DNA from: Toxonevra muliebris
Lineage: Eukaryota; Arthropoda; Insecta; Diptera; Pallopteridae
DNA length: 64,000 nt
Reading direction: 5' to 3'
NCBI GenBank assembly: GCA_963691655.1
Contig: OY829330.1
Location: forward strand, 5,139,800-5,203,799
Below are positions 33,391 through 45,885 of the stretch, one piece after another (within the stretch, counting starts at the first letter, position 1; each line of letters starts with the position of its first letter). The position numbers and the translations under genes were made by a program. The notes below the pieces were generated by a model. It was not told the DNA's origin. It made no database searches and was given only the letters and a program-made list of their open reading frames with translations.

Positions 33391-35800
33391 ACTGTTACTC
33401 TGTAACTTGTTCCACATGCAAGCCAAAACCCGTTTTTTTGGCATAAAGTCGTAGAAAAGAGATATTTGTCTGAAACTTTGCATAATACTTCGGGTACCAT
33501 ATTCATAATAAAATACAAAAAAGGGCAAAATCGGATAAGTGCCACGCCTACTTTACATGTACTGCTAATCTATAAATGCATATATCTTGTAAAGTATCAT
33601 AGATAGAAAGCTAAAATTTGGTGAGGAGATATATTTTCTCGAGAAATTCAACTATACCGAAAACAGAGAAAATCGAAAAACCTCCACGCCTACTCTTCAT
33701 ATGTAGTTAATTTGGATATATGTATGTATATATGTATGTTATACGTATATATATAGTTTCGCAGATATAAATCTGAAATTGAATATGTCCCCTCACAGCA
33801 GATTCTAGGGGCCAAATTTTAGGGGGTCACAGCCCCGCGACCTCTCTCCTTCTCAAATAAGAAGTATTTCAATACTTCATATTAATTCATTGTTATATTA
33901 TCCATAATTCATATAATCTATTATTGTTATTGCTTGCATTTTATTATTTCGTTATAGTTCGGATATATCACAATTCCTTTCTTTATTAAGTAACCTCATA
34001 CCATATTTACATATTGCAACTGAAGTCGTTTTCACGTAAAAAAGTAAAGGCTTCTTCAGGAGGAAGCGGAACTAACTTGCTTTGTCCGGAAGAAAGCGGT
34101 TTTTATATCTTGCTTAGCCGTGCTGGAAAAGACGTACTATCTTTTACAAAACACGCCAAATCTTTACTCTCTGATTTTTTAGCCGCAATTGCAGTAGCAT
34201 GAACTATTATATCAATATAGTGATTTTGCTCCGACGAGAGATCAGTTACCAGCTTTCTCTTCAGTCGGTTCTTTGCTTTGGCATAACTGAGCTGAGTTCA
34301 TCACATTTTACTTGAACATGGGTTTTCTTATTATGGGTATTCACGGGTTGATGCAACATGCCCTTGCGACGTTGCGAAAGTGCGGATTGCGGAAGTTTGA
34401 CACCTTTCTACCTTTAAATTCGTTAAAATTTGACTTTATGCCAAAAAAAATCGGCTTTTGGACTATAGTGCAATGGAGAAAAACTGATGTTTCAAAAAGC
34501 CTGCACCAACCTGTTTGCTTTAGAGACAATCTCTTCTGAAATTGCTAAACTGTTTTCAGAATCGTAGGAAGATATACGCAAGTTTAAATGAATTATGTTA
34601 TTATACCTGGCCTCTATCGAACTCCGTACGCCCCAAATTTGGATAATGGGCGTCATTTTGCCCTTGATTTGTCTATACAATGAATTATTTCGAGCATTCC
34701 CGATCAATAACAAATGGCGTCACATTGCACAACTTGGATTCGATATTGTAATAATTTTTTCGAAATAACGCTTAAAACTAAATAAAATATTTTGAATTAA
34801 ATTGAGATGAAATCGAAAAGCGTTGTATTCGCAAGTAGAATTAGTTTGAAAAATTTCAGGTCAATGCAGCGGTCTATTATAAACAACGTTGTTTGTTTTA
34901 CCACTCTTCGGGCATTACTACTCCGAGATGAAAGATTTGTTTTTCTGAATGGCGGCATAATGCCAAACATTTAAATTTCTTACTGTAAGACAAATTTGAA
35001 ATCAACTCCAAATAAACATTCACTGCTAAACAAATTGCCAAAAGATGTGATCGTCAAAGTGAACGAATTCCAGCGAAGGCAACTTATTTCCGCAAGCGGA
35101 ATTCCTAAAACACGTACTGTCGATCAAACAATCCAAGAAACGCTATGTGATATGAATACCTTCCGTTTACAATTCGCACTCAATTTTAATATCAGAAAAT
35201 GCTAGATTAATACTAAAAATCTAATTAAATTGGTGCTCGTGCTCAATAGACTGTCGCTCAGTAGAAAATAATAATTAGAAAGGGACGAATGATATGACAT
35301 TATGCGCAATGTCAAAGCCATCTGCTGGCAGATCGAGGCACCACAGCGCCACCTGTTATCGATCACAAATCACACCAATAACCACTGAAAGTATGCAATT
35401 TTGGTATTTCACGACTTTCGGAAGGAAATTCCGCACGAATCCAACAAAAAAATCCCCATACAAATTGGTTGATGTTCAACCGAGTTATGCGCGTACAAAC
35501 ATATTACACCATCCTCTTTTAAATATACATATACAGATTTTGTGATTCTAATTTTTTTCGATCAACGATAACAATTATTGCTTGATTTTTATTTCTTCGA
35601 TATAAAAATTATTACTTGATTTTTAAGTTTTTGCTCAACAGAAAAAATCAAATTATAATTTTTATTTTTTTTTTCTCGAGATTAAAAATTATTGTATGGG
35701 AAACGCAAATACTTAATTGTTTCATAATTTATGTCATTTATTCACTTTCTATTCTATTATTTGTATCACTCTTTACAAAATTGATGGCGAGTGATATAGT
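33391..35800. other. No gene supported
   Basis: AT-rich sequence. Between 34040 and 34290 the minus strand reads semi-openly with a basic helix (AKNRLKRKLVTDL) and IIVHATAIAAKKSES, which could be a decayed accessory ORF of a transposon, but the family is not recognised. The frame 34996-35205 (69 residues) also has no recognised domain. No element ends are resolved. Confidence 0.35.
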
Positions 35801-35803
35801 ATA

Positions 35804-36540
35804 TGGGGCATTATTCCTGAAAAACCCCAAATTTTTACGTTATGTTCTTGGATAAAAAAATTCACATTTTGCAATTTTATCAGCATATTAAAATTAGCCA
35901 AATTTTGGTAATTTTGTTATTAGTAAAAAAAGGCTTTTGGGGGTCACTCTGCAACCTCTGAACTGATTTTTGAGGTTTTCCCATCTATTATACCCCCACT
36001 AACAATTACTGAAGAAAAATCTCAGATAAGATTTTTTATGAAAAAAAAACTGACGCTTCGCGAAGTGTGCGTCTTGCGTGCAATAATGTCTTGTATCTCC
36101 AAAACTACAGGGTTTGCCATTCTGGCCTTTTAGGTGCTTGTAGCAAAAAAGACAAGCTTTCTTTTAAAAATAAATTAAAACAAAAAAGTTTCGGATTGAT
36201 TTAAATACAGATATGATTAACCGATTTCTCTACATAAATTAAAAATATTTATAATGAGCTTATAATATAATAATATTATTAAGGGGTATGAAAAACCATT
36301 TCAGAATCAAGTTTGAATGTTTGATTTGGTTGAATAGAAAAGTTATGAGCTTTTGAATCTAGTGGTATTGTCGACTGGATTGAAAATTTAACACTTTTTA
36401 ATAACTAGGAAAGGGGTGGGGCTAAAAATCTAATACTTGCAGGTTAAATTACAATCATATAGGGGAATAAGTTTACAAAGTATAAAAGCGATCCAAAAAC
36501 ATAACGTAAAAATTTGGGGTTTTTCAGGAATAATGCCCCA
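35804..36540. mobile_element. 737-bp TA-flanked inverted-repeat element
   Basis: The terminal inverted repeats begin TGGGGCATTATTCCTG and match over 50 bp with one mismatch. They are flanked by TA (35802-35803 and 36541-36542). There is no coding capacity. This is probably a Tc1/mariner-type MITE. Confidence 0.85.
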
Positions 36541-36542
36541 TA

Positions 36543-38835
36543 CATCAGAAAAATTTAATTTTTTATGAAAATTTTGTATTTATTTACGCATTGTTTATAA
36601 ATTGAGAAAAAAAATATATAGGGACCGCGAAACGAAAAATGGATGACTATCGCTTTCAAATTAGGTTTAAGCTGAGGCAGACAGATTTTAAATAAAAATG
36701 GGGAAGGATACCCCTTCATACATTTACCAAGTTGACAAATATGTGTAGCAATTATAAAATCTTTGGTTGTTTTCCATTATGTTATTCTATTATTAAGGAG
36801 CTAAAGGAACAAGAAATTGGATTCTTGTAAATACAAATTGATAAAAGTGAAGAAAAATAATAAGAATAGTATGCCAAAACTGTTACTGAAAATTTTTCAA
36901 CTTTGGTTTTTTTTTTAAAAAAAGAAGCCATTATAAGCCATTTCGATTTCATCGAAAAATAGTAAATTTTTTATCGCCTTTAGGTTTTGGTCAAAAAAAA
37001 AAATACTATACTCTGACGTCATACAAATTTACCACTACTGGACGTTGTATGGGATACAAAATTATAGGGTAGTTAAATAGCACATTTGCCTCTTTACAAT
37101 ACGATTTACACACACACCACCCTTAAAGCGAAAAAAATTCAATAAAATAAAGTATAAAAAAAACTGCATGAAAAAATTGCTATTCAAGCAAACAAAAAAT
37201 TAAAAATAGAAACGAAAGATATCTACCGCCATTTTCGTTGGCACTGTGAGACTATTAGCCCTCGTCGCATTTATAGTTGTAGTCTCGTATTTCCACAATA
37301 CTTAATGCATTGAATTCTGTATATATATATTTGAAGGGTCAAATGTAACCCAACAAACAATTCGGTTAGAAAACGGTCATGCACAAACGTTTGTCAAGAA
37401 TTTGAAAACGAACACAAATAGTAAGCACCTGAGATTACATTTTGACAGCTAAGCAACGCACCTCGCTGGCGAGATATATCGCACTCTCGCATCAGTACAC
37501 ATTGTACATGGCCAAATAGAAAGTCTGTGCTATTGTACCCCATCCTTTAAGGCGGATTCACCGAGCGAGCTCCACACTCTCTCTTTTTTCTTTATATGAA
37601 GTTTTTCACTCTCTTAAATTGAGAATGTAAAAACTTCATAAAAAATGAAAAACAAAACTCAGTCGTTTAGTACGCATTTACAGTAAACTTTTTGGGCACT
37701 CATTTAATTTTTTTGTTTTATTTTTTTATTTACCATTGATCACGGGCGGTCACGTTTTAAGGTTATATACAATGGCAGATACAAGGGGGGAAGAGGGGGC
37801 GAAACGGAGGAAATTTCCCACAGTAGTTCAAAGATTTACATCCATCGGCCAAAAGTCCGAATTTTCGCGTTCATTGATTTCGTTTTTTGTTAGCACATTT
37901 AATAGTAGGTACATTGAAAGTAATGCAGCTAAAAAATTAGCACAGTATATTAATAAATGTCGCTTTAAGAGGTTATAAAACCCTTATCCTTTTAGTATTT
38001 TATTTTGCTCTAATTTTTATTTGCATACCTGTTGAAGTTTTAATAATATAACATTTGGATTTTCTTTATTTTATGAACACAAATATCAGCTTCATTCATT
38101 CGATCAAATCATTATAACTCTACTGTTTCTATTACTAATGTAATACGAGGTTTGTGAAATGCCATTTTTCAATTATCAATTCTGGAAGTGAAGAACTTTT
38201 GTAGGGTGGCATCAGTAAAGAAAAAATTATTTTCAGACCATAGCTGACAAAATTTCTTTCTCTCTTTATCAAAGGTTTAAGGCCCTTAGATGCTGTCTGT
38301 AGATTCAAAAAAGAAATAAAAACTGCTCCCAAACAATTTTAAAATTTTTTAAATTTTTGTGTTAGCATATTCCGTGTTACAATAATTTTTCGCAGGCATG
38401 AAAAATTTACGAGTTAAAATTATATAAATTTTATATGGGTCCAGCATACATTAAATTATAGATTTCAGGCCATTATAAAGGAAATCCCAGATGTGAAAGA
38501 AAAAATCTGAATCCAGGGTGGGAATCAGCGACCTCGAATTACCATATTCTTTTATTTGAAATTTAATTTTTAATTTAATTCTCTATTTGAAATTTAGCGT
38601 TGCACTGCGTTATTTATGTAAAACTCAAAAAATAAAATTTCCAAATTTGACGAATAAACCCTCAAAAATCAAATAGCAGATTTAAATAACTTGGATAATA
38701 AAATAAAGATTGAAAAATTTATATATGGGTGGTTCCATGTCAGATTTACAACTAAAATTTTAATTTCAATCAAAATTTTTTCTTGCATTCTTGAGAAGAA
38801 ATTAATCAACACGTGTTCTTTTATTTCAATGTGAT
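36543..38835. other. No gene seen; one short palindrome
   Basis: A palindrome at 37595-37640 (TATGAAGTTTTT...AAAAACTTCATA) is the only structure noted. The frame 37736-37978 (80 residues, SIGQKSEFSRSLI and RYIESNAAKKLAQYI) has some hydrophilic helical character but no recognised domain. AATCAGCGACC near 38523 echoes the tandem repeat at 7.2-7.4 kb. Confidence 0.4.
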
Positions 38836-39800
38836 GTTTTTACCACGTTTATATCAACTCGCTTTCAATGGTGTCTGTCTGTCTGTCTGTTCGGTACAAA
38901 TTTTGCAATCGATTTTAAACTATCTTCCCGATGAGCTAGAGACTTGCAATTTTAAATATAGTTCAGAACTGGAGAACACTACAATATGAAGTATCTAAAA
39001 TATATATAAATATAATAATATTTAAAATATTAGCATCGGAAGTTTTTCAATTTTTTCCATAGATCAAAACATTGCATTCATCGTTGTAAAAATCATTGCT
39101 TTAGAGCAAAGAGTATAGATTGTAAAGAGGTCGCAATTCGCTCTTGCTGGAATCGAAACATAAAATCGTAGAAGCCAGCAACGAGGTGCAATACTGATGG
39201 TGTGAAAGCGACGGTTGTCAACCAGTGCTGTCGCTGTCGCTGTCACTTCAATTGAAGTTTTTCACTTCACTTTCAAGCCTGACACTTCGGCACTTCCTCT
39301 TTCATAAAAACATTTCGGGTTTCCAGTTTCAATGAAAAACTAAAGTCGATAAAAAAAAAAATCTGAATATTCGAAGAATTCTGCCATTTTGTTTTTGTTT
39401 TAAAACAAATTATGTACCCTTATTCAAAAAGTTTTGTCGGAGCCTTATTGTGACTACCACACAGTAGCGCCCAACCAAAAGTTTTTTTTTTTCGCAAACT
39501 AAGCACATAAAACCAGATAAATTGTGAAAATATGTCAATTTCTTATTACTCATCAAAAACACTTCACTTTTTTAAAAATCACTTCGATTTTTTAAGAATT
39601 TCACTTCACAAACAAATTTCAAAACGACAGCCCTGCACCTCGTTGCTAGTTTTTACTTTTCTTTGTTCCAATTTCAACAAGAGCGAATTGCGACCTCTTT
39701 ACAATCTATACTCTTTGTCTGCTCATTTAAGGGAACAAAACACAATTGCGTCGTATGTCGATATACATTAGTTATGGGGTTTCGGTACGATTGTAAACCT
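38836..39800 (+). repeat. Dispersed repeat family A, copy 2
   Basis: The core matches copy 1 from TTTTTACCACGTTTATATCAAC through (CTGT)n, CCCGATGAGCTAGAGACTTG, ATTAGCATCGGAAG and the inverted arms. The left arm is about 39106-39220, with AGAGTATAGATTGTAAAGAGGTCG. The right arm is about 39636-39725, ending CGACCTCTTTACAATCTATACTCT. Then come GGGAACAAAACACAATTGCG and TTTCGGTACGATTGTAAA. It is free of both hAT-type insertions seen in copy 1, but its loop carries a different insertion-like segment (39223-39635). Confidence 0.85.
39223..39635. mobile_element. hAT-like element lacking target duplication
   Basis: It begins CAGTGCTGTCG and ends with the reverse complement of CAGGGCTGTCG (10 of 11). 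CACTTC or TCACTTC recurs about ten times near both ends (39245-39300 and 39550-39610). The flanks (TTGTCAAC and CACCTCGT) do not match each other. Comparison with copy 1 shows that part of the right arm is missing, so a deletion probably removed one duplication. Confidence 0.6.
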
Positions 39801-42060
39801 TAAATTTTTCAGTACACTTTGAGGTTCGGAAATACGTCAGTACATAAGCAAGATTTTCAGTACACTTTCGTACAATAAATTCTTTTTATGTAATATTATT
39901 TCAAAGAAAAATAAAGCTGTGCTACTTTTCTTATATTGTTATCGATTACCATAAATATTTTCAGACCTACTAAAATTCGCAATTACATATTTTCAGGACA
40001 ATCTTTATGGGGTTATGAATCTGTATGGAGTTATAAATCTGTATAGGGCTAGGAGAAATTATTTTACACTTTTTAGTCCGTTTTAAAAACGTGGTACATT
40101 AAAAAATTTTTTTATTTAAATTATTTTTATTTTCAAATTACGATATTTTAAAGTCTTGGAGTTGTAAAAATGGAATGTTTTTCAATCTCTAATTACTCAA
40201 AAACTAACCGTTGTAGGAAAAAATTTCCAACTAATAAAAGTTCGTGTATCGCACAAACTTATCGAAAAAATATGAACATAAAATTGTTTTTTTTATTCAA
40301 CTTATGAATTCTGGAAATTTTATAAACAAATTGAATTTTTCCAAACTTGGACATTTTTTTTTTTAATTTTGTTTGGTCTGCAAATATTTAGTAATGTGTT
40401 AGGAAAATTATGTAAAAATTTCAGAGTGGGATGAGATATAGTTTTCGAGATATTCAAATAATAACAAAATAACTACTACTAAAGTCGCCTGGCTTCGAGC
40501 GGCGCGCACATGTATTTACATATGTACGTCAAAGTGTACTTAGTACCACTTTCTCTTAGTTTGTTGTTTGCTTTGTTTATATATAAAACAGAAACAAAAT
40601 TCATAACTTTGTTGTTATTTTGCGTGTTATCTAAACGAACGGGAACGAAATACAGAAAGTTCTCATTAAGGCTGGTTTTGCAGTTTCACGTCCATTTTTT
40701 GCTTCGTTCAAGTTTCTACGCGGTTAACAGCAAAAAATGTCTGCATTAGTTAAATTTAAAGTGATATTTGTGAGTACAATTTCAAAATTCGCTGCTTATT
40801 ATACATAGTTTTATCGCGTCTCGGAGTTTTGAAAAAAACACTGAATATCCCAGATAATGAAAGTCATGAAATCTCAGTGACCGATGATAACTAATATCTA
40901 TTATAGTTAAGATATAAATAGCAAAAAACTTTAAACTTCCTTCAGATTCTGAACCACACAAAGAAAAATCACCATTCGGGAATTTCCGTTGGTTTGGTTT
41001 ACATGCAAAACAACAACAAATTTACGAATTTTGTCTCATCTATAATTTGTTTCATGTATAATCATCTAAAATTCGACTTTTTGAATAATCTTTGAACTTC
41101 AAATAAAATTTGAGTGTTTTGCTCTGTTTAATTTACCAAATAAATTTTGCATATCGTTCCTGTCCGAATATATTTGGTCGCCAATTTCTCTAAAAAATGT
41201 TTTTATAATTATAATTTCAATATTTTCCTTTAAAAACTTTAAAATGATTTGCTAAAAAAACAGATTGCATTCATAATGTACGACAACCTCTAACCACGGG
41301 TTTTGGTCCATATGGACTACCTCAAAAATGCTTCCTGTATCCGCCACTGCTATAGCAACATACCATTTTCATGCCAGCAAAGCGTCCATTTTTACATACG
41401 TCTTGCTTATAATATCAGTTTCTCTTGGTTCGTTGGGATGATATGGAAACAACGTGTTTTTCACATTAGCATTTTTTATGTACGTTTTGTCAGTTGCATC
41501 CGTTTCTTGGTTTGTTGGGAATGCAATGCTGTGTAGTGTGTGTGCATTCATTGCAGTAACAGAAGGAGGGGCTTATTACCCCTACACGTATATGAACACA
41601 TTTGTATAATTTATTTTTACATATACATAGGTATATTAAATTAAAATTATATGTATATGTGTATATACTTATAGGATTACTAGTAAATAAGAATGTTCTG
41701 AAGTTAGGGTAAAAATGGTTCGCTGAGTTCAAAAGCGAGGTCCATTTTTCTTGAAATTGACAAATTTATTCCAAAATAAAGAACTTCAAATGTCAAATCA
41801 AATCTGTATTATAGAGTAATTGTACATAGATGACATAGACTGTTTAGGAACTAATTGCATAAAATATTTTGGAGGAAAATATGAAAATATTACTAGAGAG
41901 CGGATTTTTTTTGGTGCTTAAAATGTTGAAAAAAAAAACGACTTCAAAAAGTTTTTAAAATTGTTTGTGAGTTTCTGCTCGAACTCACTTTTTGTGCTCT
42001 CTGCCTAAGCTCTCGTTGAGCTCTCATTTTTTCATTCTTACTATTTAAGCTCTCGTAGAA
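39801..42060. other. No gene seen; degenerate tandem repeat and a lone hAT-type end
   Basis: A degenerate duplication lies at about 41385-41530 (CATACGTCTTG...TTTCTCTTGGTTCGTTGGGA against TGTACGTTTTG...GTTTCTTGGTTTGTTGGGA). CCGCCACTG ends near 41349, followed by CTATAGCA, and resembles the right end of the element at 28302-29358, but its partner was not found. No domain was seen. Confidence 0.45.
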
Positions 42061-42117
42061 CTTCGAATTTGGACTACGTGACTAAACGATCGTAATTGAT
42101 TATGCTTGCGAGCTTAA

Positions 42118-43856
42118 CCCTTTCGTCGTTTTTGGCTAATATATTGTACAAAAAAGTCGGGAATTTTAAAAATAAAAAATTATTTTTTAAATCAAGCATG
42201 TTTTTTCTCTTTATAATTTAAGTTTGAGGAAAAACGGGGTACAGTTTTTTTTTTGAAAAACAGTCCAAATTAAATTTGTGTGAATCAACAAAGTGAAGGT
42301 TTAAAATTTTGAACAAGTACATAAACTTTTTTTTAATTATAATAGTTTAAAACGAAAGTTAAAACTCCATTTCATAATACAAAATTAATAACTTTTGTTA
42401 TTGTTAAAAAAAATTATTTTACATGCTTAAAAAAATTGTACATTATAGTGTACCAATTCACGCAACTCTAATGTACAATATAATGTACAATAAATAATTT
42501 GGTTACTATTGTGTACAAAAGACATGAAAGGTTGATGATTTTTGAATTATTTTCTGCGGGTTTTAAAAAAATTGTGATAGTGTTGATTTGTTTTTTGTTC
42601 AACAAACGAAAAAATAACAAGGTTCTGAAAATGGATGCTGATAGAATTCGAGAACAAAAATTATGTGGGTCTCGGCGTTTTAAAAGTATACGTCAAATTT
42701 TTTTTTACGTAGGCCCAAAGTTTGCGTATTTCTAACAGATTAAGTATAATAAACCATAATATAACTTGTTAGTCTTGCATCAGAGCTTGTTTGTATGTTG
42801 AGCAATTTATGGTAGAGTTTTCCGTAGAATATTTTCTTTCTACATATTAACCCTTTGGCACTCACCATTATGGGTCTTTTTTATCTTTTTCGAAAAAGTT
42901 TCTTTTTTGATCCATTACGAGGGTTGATAGAGGGTTAATATGTTCAAGAATTATGTTGCCCATGAAATTTTACTATAAACACCTAAATAACAAAATTCTC
43001 TATACTTGACTTTAGTAAAAATAAACACAAATTCCAAAAATGTTTCAAATTTTCACCTTTTATACTTAGTGAACAAGTGTGTTTTTAAAAGTATTTTATA
43101 ATCTAAAAGTTTATTTTGCATAAACTGTTTTTTCCACAAAAAAAAAACTTAAAAATTAAAATTTTTTCTCGAATTTTTACTCCTTTTATGTATTTTGGTC
43201 ATTATAATGTATAAAATTCCAAAAGCTTTACAGCCTTTCCCAAAAACTTCTTTGATTTTTATTCTTAACAAAGTCCAAATCTAAGAATATAAAACAACAA
43301 CAATTTTTTTTATACCCAAAAGTTGAGAAGAAAGGTTTAAGCTCCTTTTGAGCTTAACTCTTTCATACCCAATGTTGCGTATATGCAACTTTCACTTTTA
43401 TGTGGCGTAAAAAAGGTGTTTAACATATTTTAATATTATCGCTATTTGTATTCCGTTCTGTTAGGTATTCTTCATGTTTGCTGATTGACAAACATTTGAA
43501 ATTTCTGCTTATGCCATTCTTTTTTAATGTTTTGTCTATGAAGGCCAGCAAAAAACCTATTTGGAAAATTTTTCGTACAATCTTTTACACTATTTTTTTT
43601 TTTTAATTTGGTTACTAAGCACAAATTTTCTTTATCAAACATGATAAGAGAATATGAAAATCAAAAAAATTGGAGAACAAATGTTATCCAGTGGTTTTCT
43701 ACAGCTTCAAAGCTATGTTTTTTTAACCTCTAATAAATGACAAACAAATCAATATAAAAGCATGAAATTTGGTGCCATGAATATGGAACCTAAGTAACCA
43801 TAATTTGAAAGCAAATGGTTTCTATCTAGCCCCATTAAAATTCGGCAGTCAAAGGG
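42118..43856. mobile_element. TTAA-flanked element or nest with CCCTTT ends (piggyBac-type)
   Basis: TTAA (42114-42117) is followed by CCCTTTCGTCG, and TTAA (43857-43860) is preceded by the reverse complement of CCCTTTGACTGCCG. TTAA duplication with CCC-starting ends is piggyBac-type. Further ends of the same form lie inside (42847-42850, 42935-42938 and TTAACTCTTTCATACCC at 43354) and just outside (44097-44100, TTAACCCTTGAAAG). Pairing of the ends is therefore not unique. No transposase was recognised. Confidence 0.6.
42851..42934. mobile_element. 84-bp miniature TTAA element
   Basis: CCCTTTGGCAC begins and the reverse complement of CCCTCTATC ends this segment, with TTAA at both sides. If real, it is one of the shortest piggyBac-type MITEs. 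The inverted match is only 4-6 bp, so chance is possible. Confidence 0.4.
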
Positions 43857-44306
43857 TTAAAGCACACTAAGTTATAGCTTCGAATTTAGACTACGTGACT
43901 AAGGGTCGTCATTGATTATGATTGTGAGCTTAAGATTCGAAGACTCTATTTTAGTTTTGTATACAAGTAAAGTTAATTACTCTGAAAACTGTAAGACCGA
44001 TAACCGCTGGTAAAAGTTAAAGTTTTTGTTTAATAAATAATCATAATAAAAACCAAGTGTTTGATTATTTTAATTTGCATATCCCTTGATTTGCAATTAA
44101 CCCTTGAAAGACCTGATTGAGAAGTTAAAGAAAAGAGGCATTTTGCCTCTTAAATGCGAAAAAAGTCATTTGCTATATTTTTTTATTAGAATAACGTTGT
44201 ATGTATTCTGTAAAATGGATGATAAAACGTTGTTCTACTACGATGGCGATTCTTGTCAAATAAAAAGCTATTAGTATTTATTTCATATTGTTTCAAATAT
44301 TTATTA

Positions 44307-45050
44307 AGGATGTAGTCTGGTGTTCCGGCCTAATTTTTAAGGGGGTTTTCGGAAATTCTTTATTGTAACAAATAAAATACAATCGTTCCAATTTTTTTTA
44401 TATGTTATTACTGACATCTTTAACTTTAAAAAAAATTGGTTGGAGTTTCTTTTAAGATATTTTTGTAGTGTTTTTTACGCCCAAATTAGACACCTAAAAA
44501 AAAGGTGTGTGGCTGGCCCGGGTGATTACGGCACTTGAAGTCATCTGAGACAAGAAATTTAAATAGAATATTGTTCTGTAGAATTGTCATTCGGGCAGGT
44601 AGTAGATTCAAACATTTTTATTAAAAAATAACAAAATGGCAGACTTCTAAAAAAAAAATTCAAAAATCTCGCTTTTTTTTGTTGAAAATCGGAATAAAAA
44701 ATAAGAAATAATGATTATAAATAAAAAATTCTACTACGTGCGAGAGCCATTAGTGTGTAGAATATATTGAATATATTTCAGCTTAGAATATATTTCAGCT
44801 TAATCGGTTTTATAGAATTTCTTCAAACGCCTGGGACGATCCAAAAAACATTGTTTCGAGAAAAACGCTTTTAAAGTTTTAACAACACATACAGTTTAAC
44901 CAACAGGCGCTCACGACTATGTGCTAAAACTTCGTTAATATTTTGAGTTTTGGTCTGAAATGTTTACAGTATACGCTTAATATATTGTATTTTCGAAATA
45001 CATAATAAAAAAAATTTATTTTTTGAAACTCGAACACCGAACTACATCCT
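44307..45050. mobile_element. 744-bp TA-flanked inverted-repeat element
   Basis: The ends begin AGGATGTAGT at both sides and continue CTGGTGTTC or TCGGTGTTC. They are flanked by TA (44305-44306 and 45051-45052). No coding region is present. It is a candidate Tc1/mariner-type MITE. Confidence 0.65.
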
Positions 45051-45885
45051 TAATAAAAAATAAACATACAAAATTCGTTTACAGAAAATAAATGCAAATA
45101 AAAAAGTAAATTCAAGTTCCTTAAAATTAAAAATTCAGATATGTTTTTCGAAAGCTTCAATATTGTTTTTAAACCTCATTTGAACTTAATAAAATATAGA
45201 GCGTGAATTTTATTACTGGCAAATATCGTTATAAAATTGTGCACATTTGCCTGGCAAAAATGATACCATACCAGCAGATCTTTTTTCTTAGGACTAGTGA
45301 TTACAAGTTCATTTCGGAGTATTTGCAGTTGATATAAAGATGCTGGTTTTGGTACCGTTTTTTTATTTTTGTTGAAAAGACACTAGGCTTCTTAATGAAT
45401 GAGTTTTTCTTAATTTTAGTACGTCAACATGATCGTCTGAGAATTGTAACCATCTAGCTTCTGTGATCTTGCAAATGTTTCGTTAAACTTTAAGTCTGAA
45501 AACTGAAATTTTTGAAATCCTCTTGACACTTTCTATGGAAAAAAATGGGTGAAAAGGTCTTGATGATTAGTAAAGTATTAGAGGAAGATAAAGTTTTGAA
45601 GTAGCCTTTTTTTTCTCTATAAGCGCGAAATCACGATTACATGGTAAGAAGCTATGCCCAGAGATAAGAAACTTTTGGTTCACTTCAGAAAAGTATTAGA
45701 TTTTGATAAGGAATTGACACAGATCGAACACCTCAATGGCTCTCTAGAGATGGAAAGCTGTTTATGTGCTCAATAATGGACTGTTTTCTTAATCTATTAT
45801 TTTATGTGATCGATTTTCATGCTTTTTTCGCATATCAACAATATCTTCTTCTTCCTTGAATTTTTTATTTGAAATTTTTTTTCTT
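45051..45885. other. No gene seen
   Basis: AT-rich sequence. A short plus-strand frame near 45655-45790 (KKLLVHFRKVLDFDKEL) has no recognised family. Confidence 0.4.

Larger units (their letters stand above)
42061..43934 (+). repeat. Direct repeat pair separated by a TTAA-flanked element
   Basis: CTTCGAATTT(G/A)GACTACGTGACTAA through GAGCTTAA (57 bp) occurs at 42061-42117 and 43878-43934. The spacing suggests an old tandem duplication of about 78 bp into whose junction TTAA a transposon inserted. Confidence 0.75.

Noticed and set aside
34040..34290. Possible accessory ORF of a transposon on the minus strand
   Set aside because: Basic helix-like residues are visible but no family or element ends; kept only as a note in the region entry.
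37736..37978. 80-codon frame with helical character as a possible host exon
   Set aside because: No domain and no convincing splice-site context that I could defend.
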